From Candidatus Kuenenia stuttgartensis (GTDB lineage: Bacteria; Planctomycetota; JAKEIC01; DYIT01): DNA of 58,039 bases. Below are positions 1-8,800 of the stretch, one piece after another. The DNA lies in NCBI GenBank assembly GCA_020723505.1, contig DYIT01000014.1:1-58039 (forward strand), written 5' to 3'. The notes under the pieces were generated by a model. It saw only the letters and a list, made by a program, of their open reading frames with translations, was not told the origin of the DNA and did not search any database. Both the position numbers and the translations under genes were made by a program. Numbering within the stretch: position 1 is the stretch's first letter; every line of letters starts with the position of its first letter.

Positions 1-90
1 GCCTTCGCGCTGGCCTTCGCGGCCATCGTCTTCCTAGCGGCGAGAAGGACGCTCATCCGGACAAGCCGGAACGCGATTGACGTCAAATAG
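1..90 (+). CDS. C-terminal end of a membrane protein (partial, 5' end outside window)
   Basis: The first frame is open from the window edge to a TAG at 88-90 and encodes a hydrophobic, Ala/Phe/Leu-rich stretch followed by a basic tail ending IDVK. This looks like a final transmembrane helix with a positively charged cytoplasmic end. A strong intrinsic terminator 30 bases later supports a genuine gene end. Too little is present to name the family. Confidence 0.55.
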   Translation, partial: AFALAFAAIVFLAARRTLIRTSRNAIDVK

Positions 91-119
91 GAAAGGCTTG
101 TCCGGATTGCGACAGAAAA

Positions 120-147
120 CCCCCGGGCGGAAGCCCGGGGGTTTTTT
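120..147 (+). terminator. Rho-independent terminator
   Basis: A perfect 9-bp GC stem (CCCCCGGGC, 120-128, with GCCCGGGGG, 133-141) closes a GGAA loop and is followed by six T residues. It ends the partial gene at the window's left edge. Confidence 0.9.
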
Positions 148-230
148 ATCATCGACCTCCCCGGCTGCCGCTTGTCAGGGAGGATGGGCATGCGTGCGGC
201 GATGAAAGGCGCTGCGGACCGCAGGCCATT

Positions 231-258
231 CGTCATTCCGGCGAAAGCCGGAATCCAG
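231..258. repeat. Dispersed palindromic repeat, copy 1
   Basis: The 28-base unit begins CGTCATTCCGGCGAAAGC and ends GGAATCCAG. Its core ATTCCGGC-GAAA-GCCGGAAT is a perfect hairpin with a GAAA tetraloop. An identical copy lies at 288-315 and a variant at 52443-52470. Similar REP-like hairpins are widespread in environmental bacterial genomes. No transposase gene is nearby. Confidence 0.85.
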
Positions 259-287
259 GTGAATAAAAGGTGCGCATGGCGTCTTAT

Positions 288-315
288 CGTCATTCCGGCG
301 AAAGCCGGAATCCAG
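288..315. repeat. Dispersed palindromic repeat, copy 2
   Basis: Identical over 28 bases to the copy at 231-258 and in the same orientation, 29 bases downstream. Together they fill the spacer between the first terminator and the promoter of the secreted protein at 585. No gene is supported between 91 and 584. Confidence 0.85.
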
Positions 316-394
316 ACAAATCCGGGGCAATTCGTGGCGGCATGCAATAGTCTCCTGTGAAGAAATTATTGTAGAAATTGAAAGGAATCAGAGG

Positions 395-420
395 AAGGAC
401 CGCGCGGAGCGCGTGATATA
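395..420. repeat. Short hairpin motif ending GATATA, copy 1
   Basis: A 26-base stretch starting AAGGACCGCGCG and ending GCGTGATATA matches 23161-23186 at all but three positions. The centre folds as a short GC hairpin (CGCGC-GGA-GCGCG). It sits about 165 bases before the gene at 585; the second copy precedes the 34-residue gene at 23228. It could be a regulatory or REP-type element. Confidence 0.5.
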
Positions 421-514
421 ACCCGGACGAGCCTTGACTTCAATCAACGGAAACCCGATCCCCGAACGCCCCCGCCGCGCACGGCTCTTCGCTCCTGTCC
501 GAGCCGGAACCGGC

Positions 515-544
515 TTGAGATTCCCCTGTCTCACCGGATACAAT
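515..544 (+). promoter_or_regulatory. Sigma-70-type promoter for the secreted protein at 585
   Basis: TTGAGA (515-520) and TACAAT (539-544) are separated by 18 bases, placing the start of transcription about 35 bases upstream of the ATG at 585. Confidence 0.6.
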
Positions 545-584
545 AAAAGCAATGCGGCCGGGCCTGATTTCGAGGGAGGAAGAC

Positions 585-1904
585 ATGCCTCGCATGAAAA
601 CCGCTTATCCCCTTATAGTCGTCATGGCGCTTTCGGCCGCGCTCGCCCGGGGGACCGCTTTTGCGACCGACGACCCCGCCGAAGCCCTGAAGGGCCCGAA
701 GAACAGGATTGCGGAAGCCTGCGAGAAGCAGGTGAAGGCTCTGATTCAGACCAGGTGCTTCTTCACGGTCAAGGAATACATCGATGTCGGGCTCTGGTTC
801 ATGCCGGACGGCGAGAGATTGCGGAAATACGAGGAATTCTACGCGTTCGTGCCCGAACTGTACGTTTGGGACAATGAACTCCGGCCCGAGAACCTGCCGG
901 AGAGCAGGGATTTGAGGAAAGCCAAGCACGACAGGAAGGCGGATTCCAAGGCGCTCCACGAGTTCTTCAGCATGAGCCTGAACGTCCTCCTCTGCGGCTA
1001 CGTCGATGAGCTTTCCACCTTAAAGGGCTATGACAAGGAGAGCTTCAAGGAGGCCGCGGGCAAGGATGTCCTCAGTCTGCATGAATTCCTGGACAAGCAG
1101 AACTGGGTCGGCATGTATCCCCGGAAGTACGTCCAGATCGAGGCGCCGATACTCGAGACCACCGTCAAGGCCGCCCTGGCCATGCAGGAGGCAGTGTTCG
1201 CCCGCCTTGCCGAAACCCTGAAGGCCGAGGATCCGGGCAGGTTCGACCCGCCAATCCGGACTTCAATCCTCGCCTCCAGGGACCTGTTCAAGAGGTACAT
1301 GACGGAGATGAAATCAGGCGACAAGGTCAGGAACAGCGCGTACGCCGAGAAGGAAGTCTCGGTCTACGACTCGGAGAGGAAATGCTTCGTCACGGCGGTC
1401 GAGACCTACGACGCGTTCATGAGGGACAACCTCGCGTTCGGAATCATCGGGCCTTCGCTGGACCGCTTGGGCTTCTCTTCAGCGCCGTTCTGGCTCAGGT
1501 TCGGAATCAACATGCATGTCACTATGGACCTGCTCGGCACGGCGGACACGGCGACCATCGACGCCCCGAAGGACGCAGATTACGTGCAGGCGTGGTCCTG
1601 GCGCAATTACTACAACTGGAAACAGACAATCAAGGATCTCGAGAAGGCGGGAAGCGCCCCTCCGCTCAAGGACATCCTGCTCAGGAAGGACGATTCCGAG
1701 ACCTCCGCCGTTGAGGGGATGAAGATATACTGCCTTTTCCAGTTCCTTGCGATCCAGGAGCCGGACAGGATGCGCAGGATGTTCCGCGTGGCCGGGACCG
1801 AGGGCTGGTCCCCGGGCCAGGACGGCGAATTCGGCGCCCTGAAGTCTGTCGGATGGTCTTTCGCTGAAATGGAGTCGGCCTACGTCAAGTTCGTGATCCG
1901 CTGA
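585..1904 (+). CDS. Secreted protein of unknown function
   Basis: A 439-residue protein. The ATG at 585 is chosen over an in-frame ATG at 552 because a GGGAGGA ribosome site precedes it closely and the protein then begins with a signal peptide (basic MPRMKTAYP, hydrophobic core, cleavage near AFA-TDD). The mature part is charged and helical with scattered aromatic pairs (for example SWRNYYNWK near residue 345). No catalytic motif or family signature was recognised. It is probably periplasmic or exported. It has its own promoter and no operon partner; the next gene lies on the other strand. Confidence 0.8.
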   Translation: MPRMKTAYPLIVVMALSAALARGTAFATDDPAEALKGPKNRIAEACEKQVKALIQTRCFFTVKEYIDVGLWFMPDGERLRKYEEFYAFVPELYVWDNELRPENLPESRDLRKAKHDRKADSKALHEFFSMSLNVLLCGYVDELSTLKGYDKESFKEAAGKDVLSLHEFLDKQNWVGMYPRKYVQIEAPILETTVKAALAMQEAVFARLAETLKAEDPGRFDPPIRTSILASRDLFKRYMTEMKSGDKVRNSAYAEKEVSVYDSERKCFVTAVETYDAFMRDNLAFGIIGPSLDRLGFSSAPFWLRFGINMHVTMDLLGTADTATIDAPKDADYVQAWSWRNYYNWKQTIKDLEKAGSAPPLKDILLRKDDSETSAVEGMKIYCLFQFLAIQEPDRMRRMFRVAGTEGWSPGQDGEFGALKSVGWSFAEMESAYVKFVIR

Positions 1905-1953
1905 GGCGGCATCCGCAGTTCCTATCGATTGGCTCCCATCGGAATCACCCATG

Positions 1954-2021
1954 GTTTACTGCCCACCGCTGACCGTTTACAGTTTACGTTATTAAACGCC
2001 GCTCACCGCTTACTGTTCACC
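1954..2021. repeat. Degenerate heptamer tandem repeat
   Basis: Eight 7-base units fit the pattern GYTYACC: GTTTACT, GCCCACC, GCTGACC, GTTTACA and GTTTACG, then after a 12-base break GCTCACC, GCTTACT and GTTCACC. The tract lies between two convergent genes. Heptanucleotide short tandem repeats are known from several bacterial groups. Confidence 0.6.
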
Positions 2022-2052
2022 TTACGGCTCTGCTCCACGACAGTCCACGGCG

Positions 2053-3243
2053 CTACGACCGCTGCCGCACAATCCCGCGTTTGAGCAGGATGTCGAGCAT
2101 GATGCCGGCTGCCATGCCGACGAGATAGCCGTATGGGAGTCCTGCGGCCGCAAGGCCCGTCAGCACGGCGATGAGGAACCCGCTCCTGTCCCCGGCCAGG
2201 TCTCGGATTAGGAGCATGAGCGCCGCGCCCTCGAACAGGAGTATCACGCCCAGAACCGGCAGTGGAAAAATCGAGGCGACGGACTCGAACCCCCTGCCTA
2301 AGAACAGGCCGACGAGCACGTAGAACGCGCCCTCGATTATTACCGACCCGCCGGTCCTCGCGCCGAAGGCGTAATGCCCGGCCATGCCGCCGGACCCGTG
2401 GCACACGGGAATCCCGCCGAGGAACGGGCAGGCCAGGTTCATGAGCGCATAGGTAATGCCTATCCTGCGAAGCGCAATCGGACGGGACGGGAACAAATCG
2501 GCGGCCACCTGCCTCGTTGCGAATATGGAGTTCCCGATTGACAGCGGAAGCTGCGGAAGTGCGAGCAGGACGAATCCCGCGCAGACGTCGTCCAATTGCG
2601 GCACATGGAACGCGGGAAGGCCGAATCCCGCGCCGCGCATCGCCGCGTGCACGTCGAGCTTGAAGACGAGCGCGTAGGCGAAACCGAGCAGCACAATGAA
2701 CAGCGCCGCGGGGTACTTCCTGTTGCCGATGAGGACCACGGCGATGACGAACGCCGCCGCCGCAAGGAGCAGCCCCCCCGCCCCGTCCGACCGGACATAA
2801 TCCTTGAGCGCGAGCAGGGACAGCTGGAGCCCGAGCCCGAACTGGATGCCGCGGATGACGCTTTTCGGAATAATGCGGCCGAGCAGGTCGATGAATCCCG
2901 AGACGGACAGGACGAGCATCGCCGCGCCGATGGCGAGCCCGGCGCCGTGAAGAACCGGTCCGCCGACCTTCCCGGTTATCACGATGGCCGCCATTGCCTT
3001 CAGCGGCTGCACGGGCATCGGCATCCTGTACACCAGGCCGGTCAGGGCCTGCATCAGGCCGAACATGACCAGAGCGCCGGTGGCGTCCAGCTTCGCGGCG
3101 AGGATTATGCCCACCACCAGCGGGAGGTCCGTACCGAGGTCCCCGAAGGCTCCCGCGAGCTCGTTCCGATCGAACCTGATTCGGGGCGTGTCGGCGGCGG
3201 ATGTTTCCGCGGCTCCGGCGTCGGCAGTGCAGGGCCGCGTCAT
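2053..3243 (-). CDS. MOT1-like molybdate (sulfate-permease-type) transporter
   Basis: A 396-residue polytopic membrane protein of the MOT1/sulfate-permease-like family, predicted to import molybdate or a related oxyanion. Visible family signatures are AFGDLGTDLPLV near residue 33 and MPMPVQPLKAMAAI near residue 72, followed by about ten hydrophobic helices. The ATG at 3243 is chosen over one 30 bases upstream: it overlaps the stop of the ModE-like gene as ATGA and has GGAGAGG just before it. Coupling to a ModE-type DNA-binding protein supports molybdate as substrate, although sulfate or tungstate cannot be excluded. No modABC or molybdopterin gene lies in the window. Confidence 0.85.
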   Translation of the reverse strand: MTRPCTADAGAAETSAADTPRIRFDRNELAGAFGDLGTDLPLVVGIILAAKLDATGALVMFGLMQALTGLVYRMPMPVQPLKAMAAIVITGKVGGPVLHGAGLAIGAAMLVLSVSGFIDLLGRIIPKSVIRGIQFGLGLQLSLLALKDYVRSDGAGGLLLAAAAFVIAVVLIGNRKYPAALFIVLLGFAYALVFKLDVHAAMRGAGFGLPAFHVPQLDDVCAGFVLLALPQLPLSIGNSIFATRQVAADLFPSRPIALRRIGITYALMNLACPFLGGIPVCHGSGGMAGHYAFGARTGGSVIIEGAFYVLVGLFLGRGFESVASIFPLPVLGVILLFEGAALMLLIRDLAGDRSGFLIAVLTGLAAAGLPYGYLVGMAAGIMLDILLKRGIVRQRS

Positions 3244-3602
3244 GCCTCTCCGCGCCTCCTGAGGATGCGGCATCCGAGATTCCGGGCGAATTCCTTCTCA
3301 GCGAATCCGGAAACTGCTGCCTCGAGCTTGGCAAACGCGTCTATAAGCCGCCCGGCGAGGTCGGTCAGTTCCGATCCGCCTCCCCCCCTGCCGCCCGCCC
3401 TCCGGAGCACGAGCCTCCCGCCTGCGCCCGCCTCCATCGCCTTCACGAGCCTCAGCGCCTTCATGTACGACATGCCCATCTCGGCGGCGGCACGATGGAC
3501 GGACCCGCACCTGCCGGTCCGCCGCAGGAGCTCCACGGGCCCCGGCCCAAGGAACGCTCCGCCTTTGCGGTCCAGAATCCGGATTTTCACTGATACGCGC
3601 AT
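3240..3602 (-). CDS. ModE-like winged-helix regulator without molybdate-binding domain
   Basis: A 120-residue protein equal to the N-terminal LysR-type helix-turn-helix half of ModE. Diagnostic features are LLRRTGRCGSVHRAAAEMGM (recognition helix region), MSYMKALRLVKAME and the glycine-rich wing GGRGGGGSELT. ModE proteins normally carry two C-terminal TOBE/MopI domains that bind molybdate; they are absent, so the ligand would have to be sensed otherwise or not at all. The gene is first in a two-gene operon, and its TGA overlaps the transporter ATG. It probably regulates this operon. A TATATTAATT tract just upstream (about 3610-3620) could hold the promoter or operator. Confidence 0.85.
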   Translation of the reverse strand: MRVSVKIRILDRKGGAFLGPGPVELLRRTGRCGSVHRAAAEMGMSYMKALRLVKAMEAGAGGRLVLRRAGGRGGGGSELTDLAGRLIDAFAKLEAAVSGFAEKEFARNLGCRILRRRGEA

Positions 3603-3697
3603 GTTCGTTGTATATTAATTTGGATAACGCTTGTCCAAATAATTCAGGGCAATTCCGCGCGAGGGGCCGTGAAAGGCGCGGGATTGCCCTGAATTAT

Positions 3698-5803
3698 TCA
3701 GAAGGGGTGGCCGATGGTCACGTGGAGGGCATATGCGTCTTCATTGTGCCTGCGGTCGGGATTCCATCCGGCGTCGAACCTAAGGGGGCCTATCGGCGTG
3801 TTCAGCCTGAGCCCCACGCCGACCGCGTGGCGGAAGCCGGTGAGATGGAGCCAGTGCGCCGCGCGCTCCTTGATGGAACCCGTGTCGAAGAACACGGCAA
3901 TCCCGAACAGCTTGAGCAAGGGAATGTCGCCGAACTCCGAGAAGGGGAACCTGGCCTCCAGGTTGACCTGGAGGTAGGCCTCGCCGCCAATGACCGACCC
4001 CGCCGCGTTCCTGGGCCCCAGCCGCCTTTCGCCGAAGCTCCGCACCGACGATATGCCGCCGCGGAATAGCCGGAGCTGGATTGGGATGTCCTCGGTGCGC
4101 GCCTTGGGGTCGACTATCGACGCCTCGCCGGCGACGCAGAACGTGATGCCGAGCAGCGGAGTTGCGCATGCCGAAGCCTTCAGAATGGACCTGTCGAAGC
4201 TCACCCCGCCCCTGAGCCCCCTGCCGCCGAACTCGTGGAACAAATCCACCAGAAAGCCCCATTTCGGATCGAAAACGCTGTCCCTGAAGTCGAAAAGCAG
4301 TCCCAGGCCGACCGAACTGATGTTGAGCTGCCTTGCCTTCGTGATGTCCACGCCTTCCTCGGCCTTGTAGACGTCCGAGAACTCGTAGTGGTAGGACGCC
4401 GAGGCGGAAATCCGGCGCGAGAACGGGAAGGTGAAGGTGAAATCCATGCCCCAGAAGAACTTCGAGAACTCCTCCTCTATTCGCCTCCCCACGAATCCCC
4501 GCCACTGGCCCCTGAATGGAAGGTTCATTACCCATGGATCGCACAGGCCGGATTCGACCTTCCATTCCCGGAACGAGAGCTCGCCGCCAATCCAGACGCT
4601 CCTGCCCGTGCCGAACGTGTTCGGGCTGCTGATCTTGACCTCACCGTTCAGCCACTCGTAGGAATGGAACCCGGCGGAGCATTCGATTTTTATATGGTCG
4701 CTCTCCCTTACCTTAATCAGGACGTCCACGCTTTCCGGCTCGCCTTCCACTGGCTTCGCCGAGACGTCCACTTCCTCGAACAGGCCCTGGAGGCAAAGGT
4801 CCGTAAGCGCCCTCCTCCGGTTGGCCATGTCGAACAGGTCGCCCTGCGAAAGCCCCGCGATGTGGAGGACGACGCTGTCCAGGGTGAGGCTGTTGCCCTC
4901 AACGGAAATCCGCCTCACGTAGGTCTTCCTTCCCTCCTGGACTGCGACGTCGATTAGCACGCTACCGGTTTTCGAATCGATGACCGGCGTCACCGCGATC
5001 CTGCAGAACGGGTACCCGGCAGCGGCGTAGAACTCGCGGACCATGTTCCGGACCCTGAGGGGCAGGCCGGGATTGAACTGGGAGCCCTTGAGCCCCGCAA
5101 TCCCTTCGATGGCTGCCGGGTTCTCGAGCCGCGCCCCCGTGAATCCGACGGCCGAGACCACCGCCCTCCTGCCCTCGACGATTGAAATCGCCACGAAAGC
5201 CCGGGTCCTGTCCTTGGAGAACTCGACCGGCTCCTCGGCGACCTGCGCCCAGATGTATCCCGCCTCCCTGTAGAGGCCGCGGATTTCGGAGACGGCGTCC
5301 TCCACCCTTTCCTTCACGTATAGCCTTTTCCCCTCCACGAGGGGGAAGACCTTCCCCGCCTTGAAGACTTCCTCGAGCCTTTCATTCGTGAAGAACTCTG
5401 CGCCCTTGAACGAGATTCGGCGCAGTTCGACCTCCGGGCCGGGATAAACGTCGAATCTCACGCGGAGGCCGTTTTCAGCAGCTTCGAATCCCGTCCTGGC
5501 GAACGGCCTCCCTTCGCGCTTGAGCCGAGCGGCGAGGCGCCATGCGGCGTCCTCGAGGCAGCTTCTCCTCCTTCCCGACTTGAGATACGCGAGCACGTCC
5601 TCCTCCACGGCCTTCCTCATCTCATCGAGGGGTAGGACGCTGACGTCCGTGAACTTAATCTTGAGCCCGCCAATCTCGGTCTTGTCCTGTTCGGCCGAAG
5701 CCGCCCCAGCCATGCCGAGAAGGAACACGGCCGCGCACGCGGTAATGATTCCCGCAGGAATCCGGCTCGCCGGCCGGCCGGCCTTTTCGACGCCCGCCTT
5801 CAA
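3698..5803 (-). CDS. tamA: Omp85-family outer-membrane protein (TamA/BamA-like)
   Basis: A 701-residue outer-membrane assembly protein. A signal peptide (hydrophobic core to about residue 37, ending ASA-EQ) is followed by several POTRA-like repeats (about 50-350; for example VRRISVEGNSLTLDSVVL) and a 16-strand barrel. The barrel carries the Omp85 signature RLFRGGISSVRSFGERRLGP (VRGF-type motif) and ends GPLRFDAGW...GHPF, with the aromatic terminus recognised for barrel insertion. The start is a TTG that overlaps the TGA of the TamB-like gene (TTGA), so the two are translationally coupled. The pairing favours a TamA role (export of outer-membrane proteins or lipid traffic with TamB) over the essential BamA, which could be elsewhere. 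Confidence 0.9.
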   Translation of the reverse strand: MKAGVEKAGRPASRIPAGIITACAAVFLLGMAGAASAEQDKTEIGGLKIKFTDVSVLPLDEMRKAVEEDVLAYLKSGRRRSCLEDAAWRLAARLKREGRPFARTGFEAAENGLRVRFDVYPGPEVELRRISFKGAEFFTNERLEEVFKAGKVFPLVEGKRLYVKERVEDAVSEIRGLYREAGYIWAQVAEEPVEFSKDRTRAFVAISIVEGRRAVVSAVGFTGARLENPAAIEGIAGLKGSQFNPGLPLRVRNMVREFYAAAGYPFCRIAVTPVIDSKTGSVLIDVAVQEGRKTYVRRISVEGNSLTLDSVVLHIAGLSQGDLFDMANRRRALTDLCLQGLFEEVDVSAKPVEGEPESVDVLIKVRESDHIKIECSAGFHSYEWLNGEVKISSPNTFGTGRSVWIGGELSFREWKVESGLCDPWVMNLPFRGQWRGFVGRRIEEEFSKFFWGMDFTFTFPFSRRISASASYHYEFSDVYKAEEGVDITKARQLNISSVGLGLLFDFRDSVFDPKWGFLVDLFHEFGGRGLRGGVSFDRSILKASACATPLLGITFCVAGEASIVDPKARTEDIPIQLRLFRGGISSVRSFGERRLGPRNAAGSVIGGEAYLQVNLEARFPFSEFGDIPLLKLFGIAVFFDTGSIKERAAHWLHLTGFRHAVGVGLRLNTPIGPLRFDAGWNPDRRHNEDAYALHVTIGHPF

Positions 5804-8800
5804 TTCCGCCTCTCCGAACGGATCTTGAACCCCGTCTTCAGCGTGACCTTGCCGTTGTAGTACCCGTACTCGTCCTTCTCGCCGACCAGGTACAGCCAGT
5901 CGAAAACCCTGAAACCGGCGCTGTAAGTCATCTCCCTCGTGGCCGAGTCCTTTTCGGAATAGATTGAAATCCTGTCCAGAATCGACTCGCCCCCCTCTTT
6001 CCCCAGCAGCCTCGGGCTAATCTGCCTCGCGACGAGCTGCAGAAGCTGCACTCCCATGGCCTCCCCGGCCCCGGATCCCCTCAGGTCGGAAGGCCTGACC
6101 CCGGTGACCAGGAATACCTTGATATCCTCCTCGGGCATCGGGGGATCAGACCTGAAGGCCACTTCCGCTCCTGAAAGGGGGCCGTTCACGGACACGTATA
6201 TCGTGCTGTCCCCCCTGGCTGTTTTGCCGAGGATGCTGACTTCCGGATCAGAGGGCGCTTCCTCGGAGAATTTTACGGAGGCGGCGACCAGGTTCAGCCT
6301 GTAGAACGGCAGGTCCGCGTAGCCTTCCCTGGCGGAAATCCTGCCCGTCAGAACCGGGGCTTCCGTGACTCCCTTTATCTTGAGTTCTCCCGCCACGTCG
6401 GCGAATATCCCCGCCACCGATATCCCGGCCTGGTGGATTTCGGAAAAGACCTTCACCCCTTCCGGCGTGGAGACGTCCACGTCCAGGTCCACCTTCCCGA
6501 TGCCCGGAAGGCTGAAGCCCGGAATGACCGTTCCCCCTCCTGCCGACGATTCCGAGAGATCGATTCTCCGGTCTATCCTCGTGCCGAGCACCCGCACATT
6601 TCCGGTGAGCGACGCGCTTTCGGGGGTGCCGGCGAGCCTGAGGTCGAAATCCGCCCTGACCCTCGCGGGCGGCCCGGCGAGCACGAGCGGCCCGTCCTCT
6701 CCCTTCATCTCCGCCGTGAGGGAAACGACTCTTCCTTCCGAAAGCTCGACCTTGCTGCGCGCGCTGATTCTGCCGCCCGACGACTCGCCCTTGACCGAGA
6801 ATGATGCCTGCCTGCCGTCGGCCTTGAGCCTGCCGTTCACTCCGTCCACGCTCGGGAAAGCGGGATTGACGTGGGCGACCCTGCCGTTCGAGATTTCCGC
6901 CTCGATTGAGACTTCCGGCGCCTCCCATGTGCCGCTGACCATGGCGCGGCCTTCAACGAGGCCGGAAAGGGTCCTCAAATCCGGGAACGCGTCCGAGAAG
7001 ACGGACGGATTGAATCCCCTCAGGGACGCGGCGGCCCGGATTCCCGATTTCGGGTCGATTATCCTGCGGGCCGAGATTGAATCCATGCCCAAGCCGATTG
7101 GGAAACGCCCCCGCCCCTCGATACGGGCCGCTCCCATGGAGATCTCCGCGTCCTCGACGTCGAGCATGCCATCCGCGTACGCCGCCGAAATCCGGGAGTT
7201 GCATTCGCCTGACATCTTTGGCCAGGACAGGGCGGCGGCGTCCGCGCCAAGCGTGAGGACCGGCGAGTTCCAGCCTCCTCCCGCGTGCAGCCGGAACCTG
7301 CACCTTCCGGTCATCCCGGACAGGATTTCCGGTATTTTGAACGCCTTCGAAAGGTCTTCGATCTCGAACTCGTCGCAGGTGAAGTCCATGTCGAAAAGGC
7401 CCGATTCGGGAAACGGATTGAACGAAATCCGGCCGTCCGCTTCCCTTCCGGGGGACAGGCTCAGCGGCACGAGACCCGAGCATCTGATTTCCGCGAAAGG
7501 AAGCATGACGCTGCCGCGCTCAATCAGGACGCCGCCCTCCTCGGACCTGAACCTCAACCTTATCTTCTTCACTGGGAACGCGGGAGGACCCGCGTTCAAG
7601 GCCGTGAACTGCCCTTCAAACGTGGCATGCTCCACGGGCCCCCTGACCGTGGCGTCGAGCCAGGCCTTCCCTCCGGGATTCACGATTCCCGCCCACCCGG
7701 CCTGCGCAATACTGCCTGCGTCGTCAAGCACGCAGCTCAATGCCGCCTTGAATCCGGGATTGGACAGGAGGTCGTCGAGAAGCTTCCCGGGCGCCGGCGG
7801 CGCTTCGAGGTCGAGCCGGAACGGCATAGCCGCAGATATCTCCGCCCTTCCGCCGTCGAACCTGACGTCGGCCTTGCCGATTCTCAATTCTCCGCCGCCC
7901 GCGTCCATCTCGATTCGCGAGGAGAACTCCGGGAATCCGCCTGCCCTGATTCCCTCGAGCGACGCCCTGAACCGGAGGCCGGCGTCCGACAGCGGCCCGC
8001 TGACCGACACGTGCGCCTCCATCCTGCCGTCGGCTTCCGGCGAAGGCCCGGGAATGATGCCCCTAATCATCCTCAGATCGCGGCAGCGGAGGTCGAGGCG
8101 CCCCTCGATTGCCTCCCTGGAGACGCTGAATCCCAAGGCCAGGTCCCCGCAGTCGCCGGAGAGCGTGAAGGGCGCCGCCGAGATTCGGTCCTTCGAGGCG
8201 GTGGCGGATAGCGGCCCTCCGCTCTTCACCATGCCGCCCGCCCACGCGAATTCGAGGCTTCCGACCCCCGCTGAAATACCGTCCGGACCGAAGCCGAGTA
8301 CGGAGGAGTCCGCGCGGAACCTTACTCCCCCTGCCTCTGCCGAAAGGAACTCAATAGACAGGGCCCTGCCGCTGAACTCGGCCAGAGCCTCGAGGTCCCG
8401 GAATTCCACGCCACCGACCGACACGGTCCCGGCACGGACGCTTCCCCGAATCGCGAACCCGCCTCCGCCGGCCGTTATTCCGGCCTCGGCCGTGCATTTC
8501 GCCTCTATCCCGGCCTCGGGCACGAAAGCCCTGGGCAGAAGCTCCCAGAGGTCGTCCGTCCTGAGCGACGCATGGAAGTCGACTTCCGGCGAGCTTCCCG
8601 GGACGATGGATCCGGAGCATTCAACCCTGCCGTCGGATCGCTCAATCGTTCCGCGGCGGACGACGACGCCCGTCTTCGACGCCTCGAAGTCGGCATCCGC
8701 CGAGACGGCCTTCACGCCCGCCAAATCCGCCCATGCCGACCTGAGCCTTCCCGATACGCTCCAATCCCGCCCGGAGAGCGCCGCCTTGCCCTCGAATCCC

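Noticed and set aside
231-315. CRISPR-like repeat-spacer pattern
   Set aside because: Only two copies with one 29-base gap, hairpin design of a REP-type element, and no cas gene in the window.
172-360. 62-codon frame across the two palindromic repeats
   Set aside because: It translates the repeat units themselves; the period reflects the DNA repeat, not a protein.
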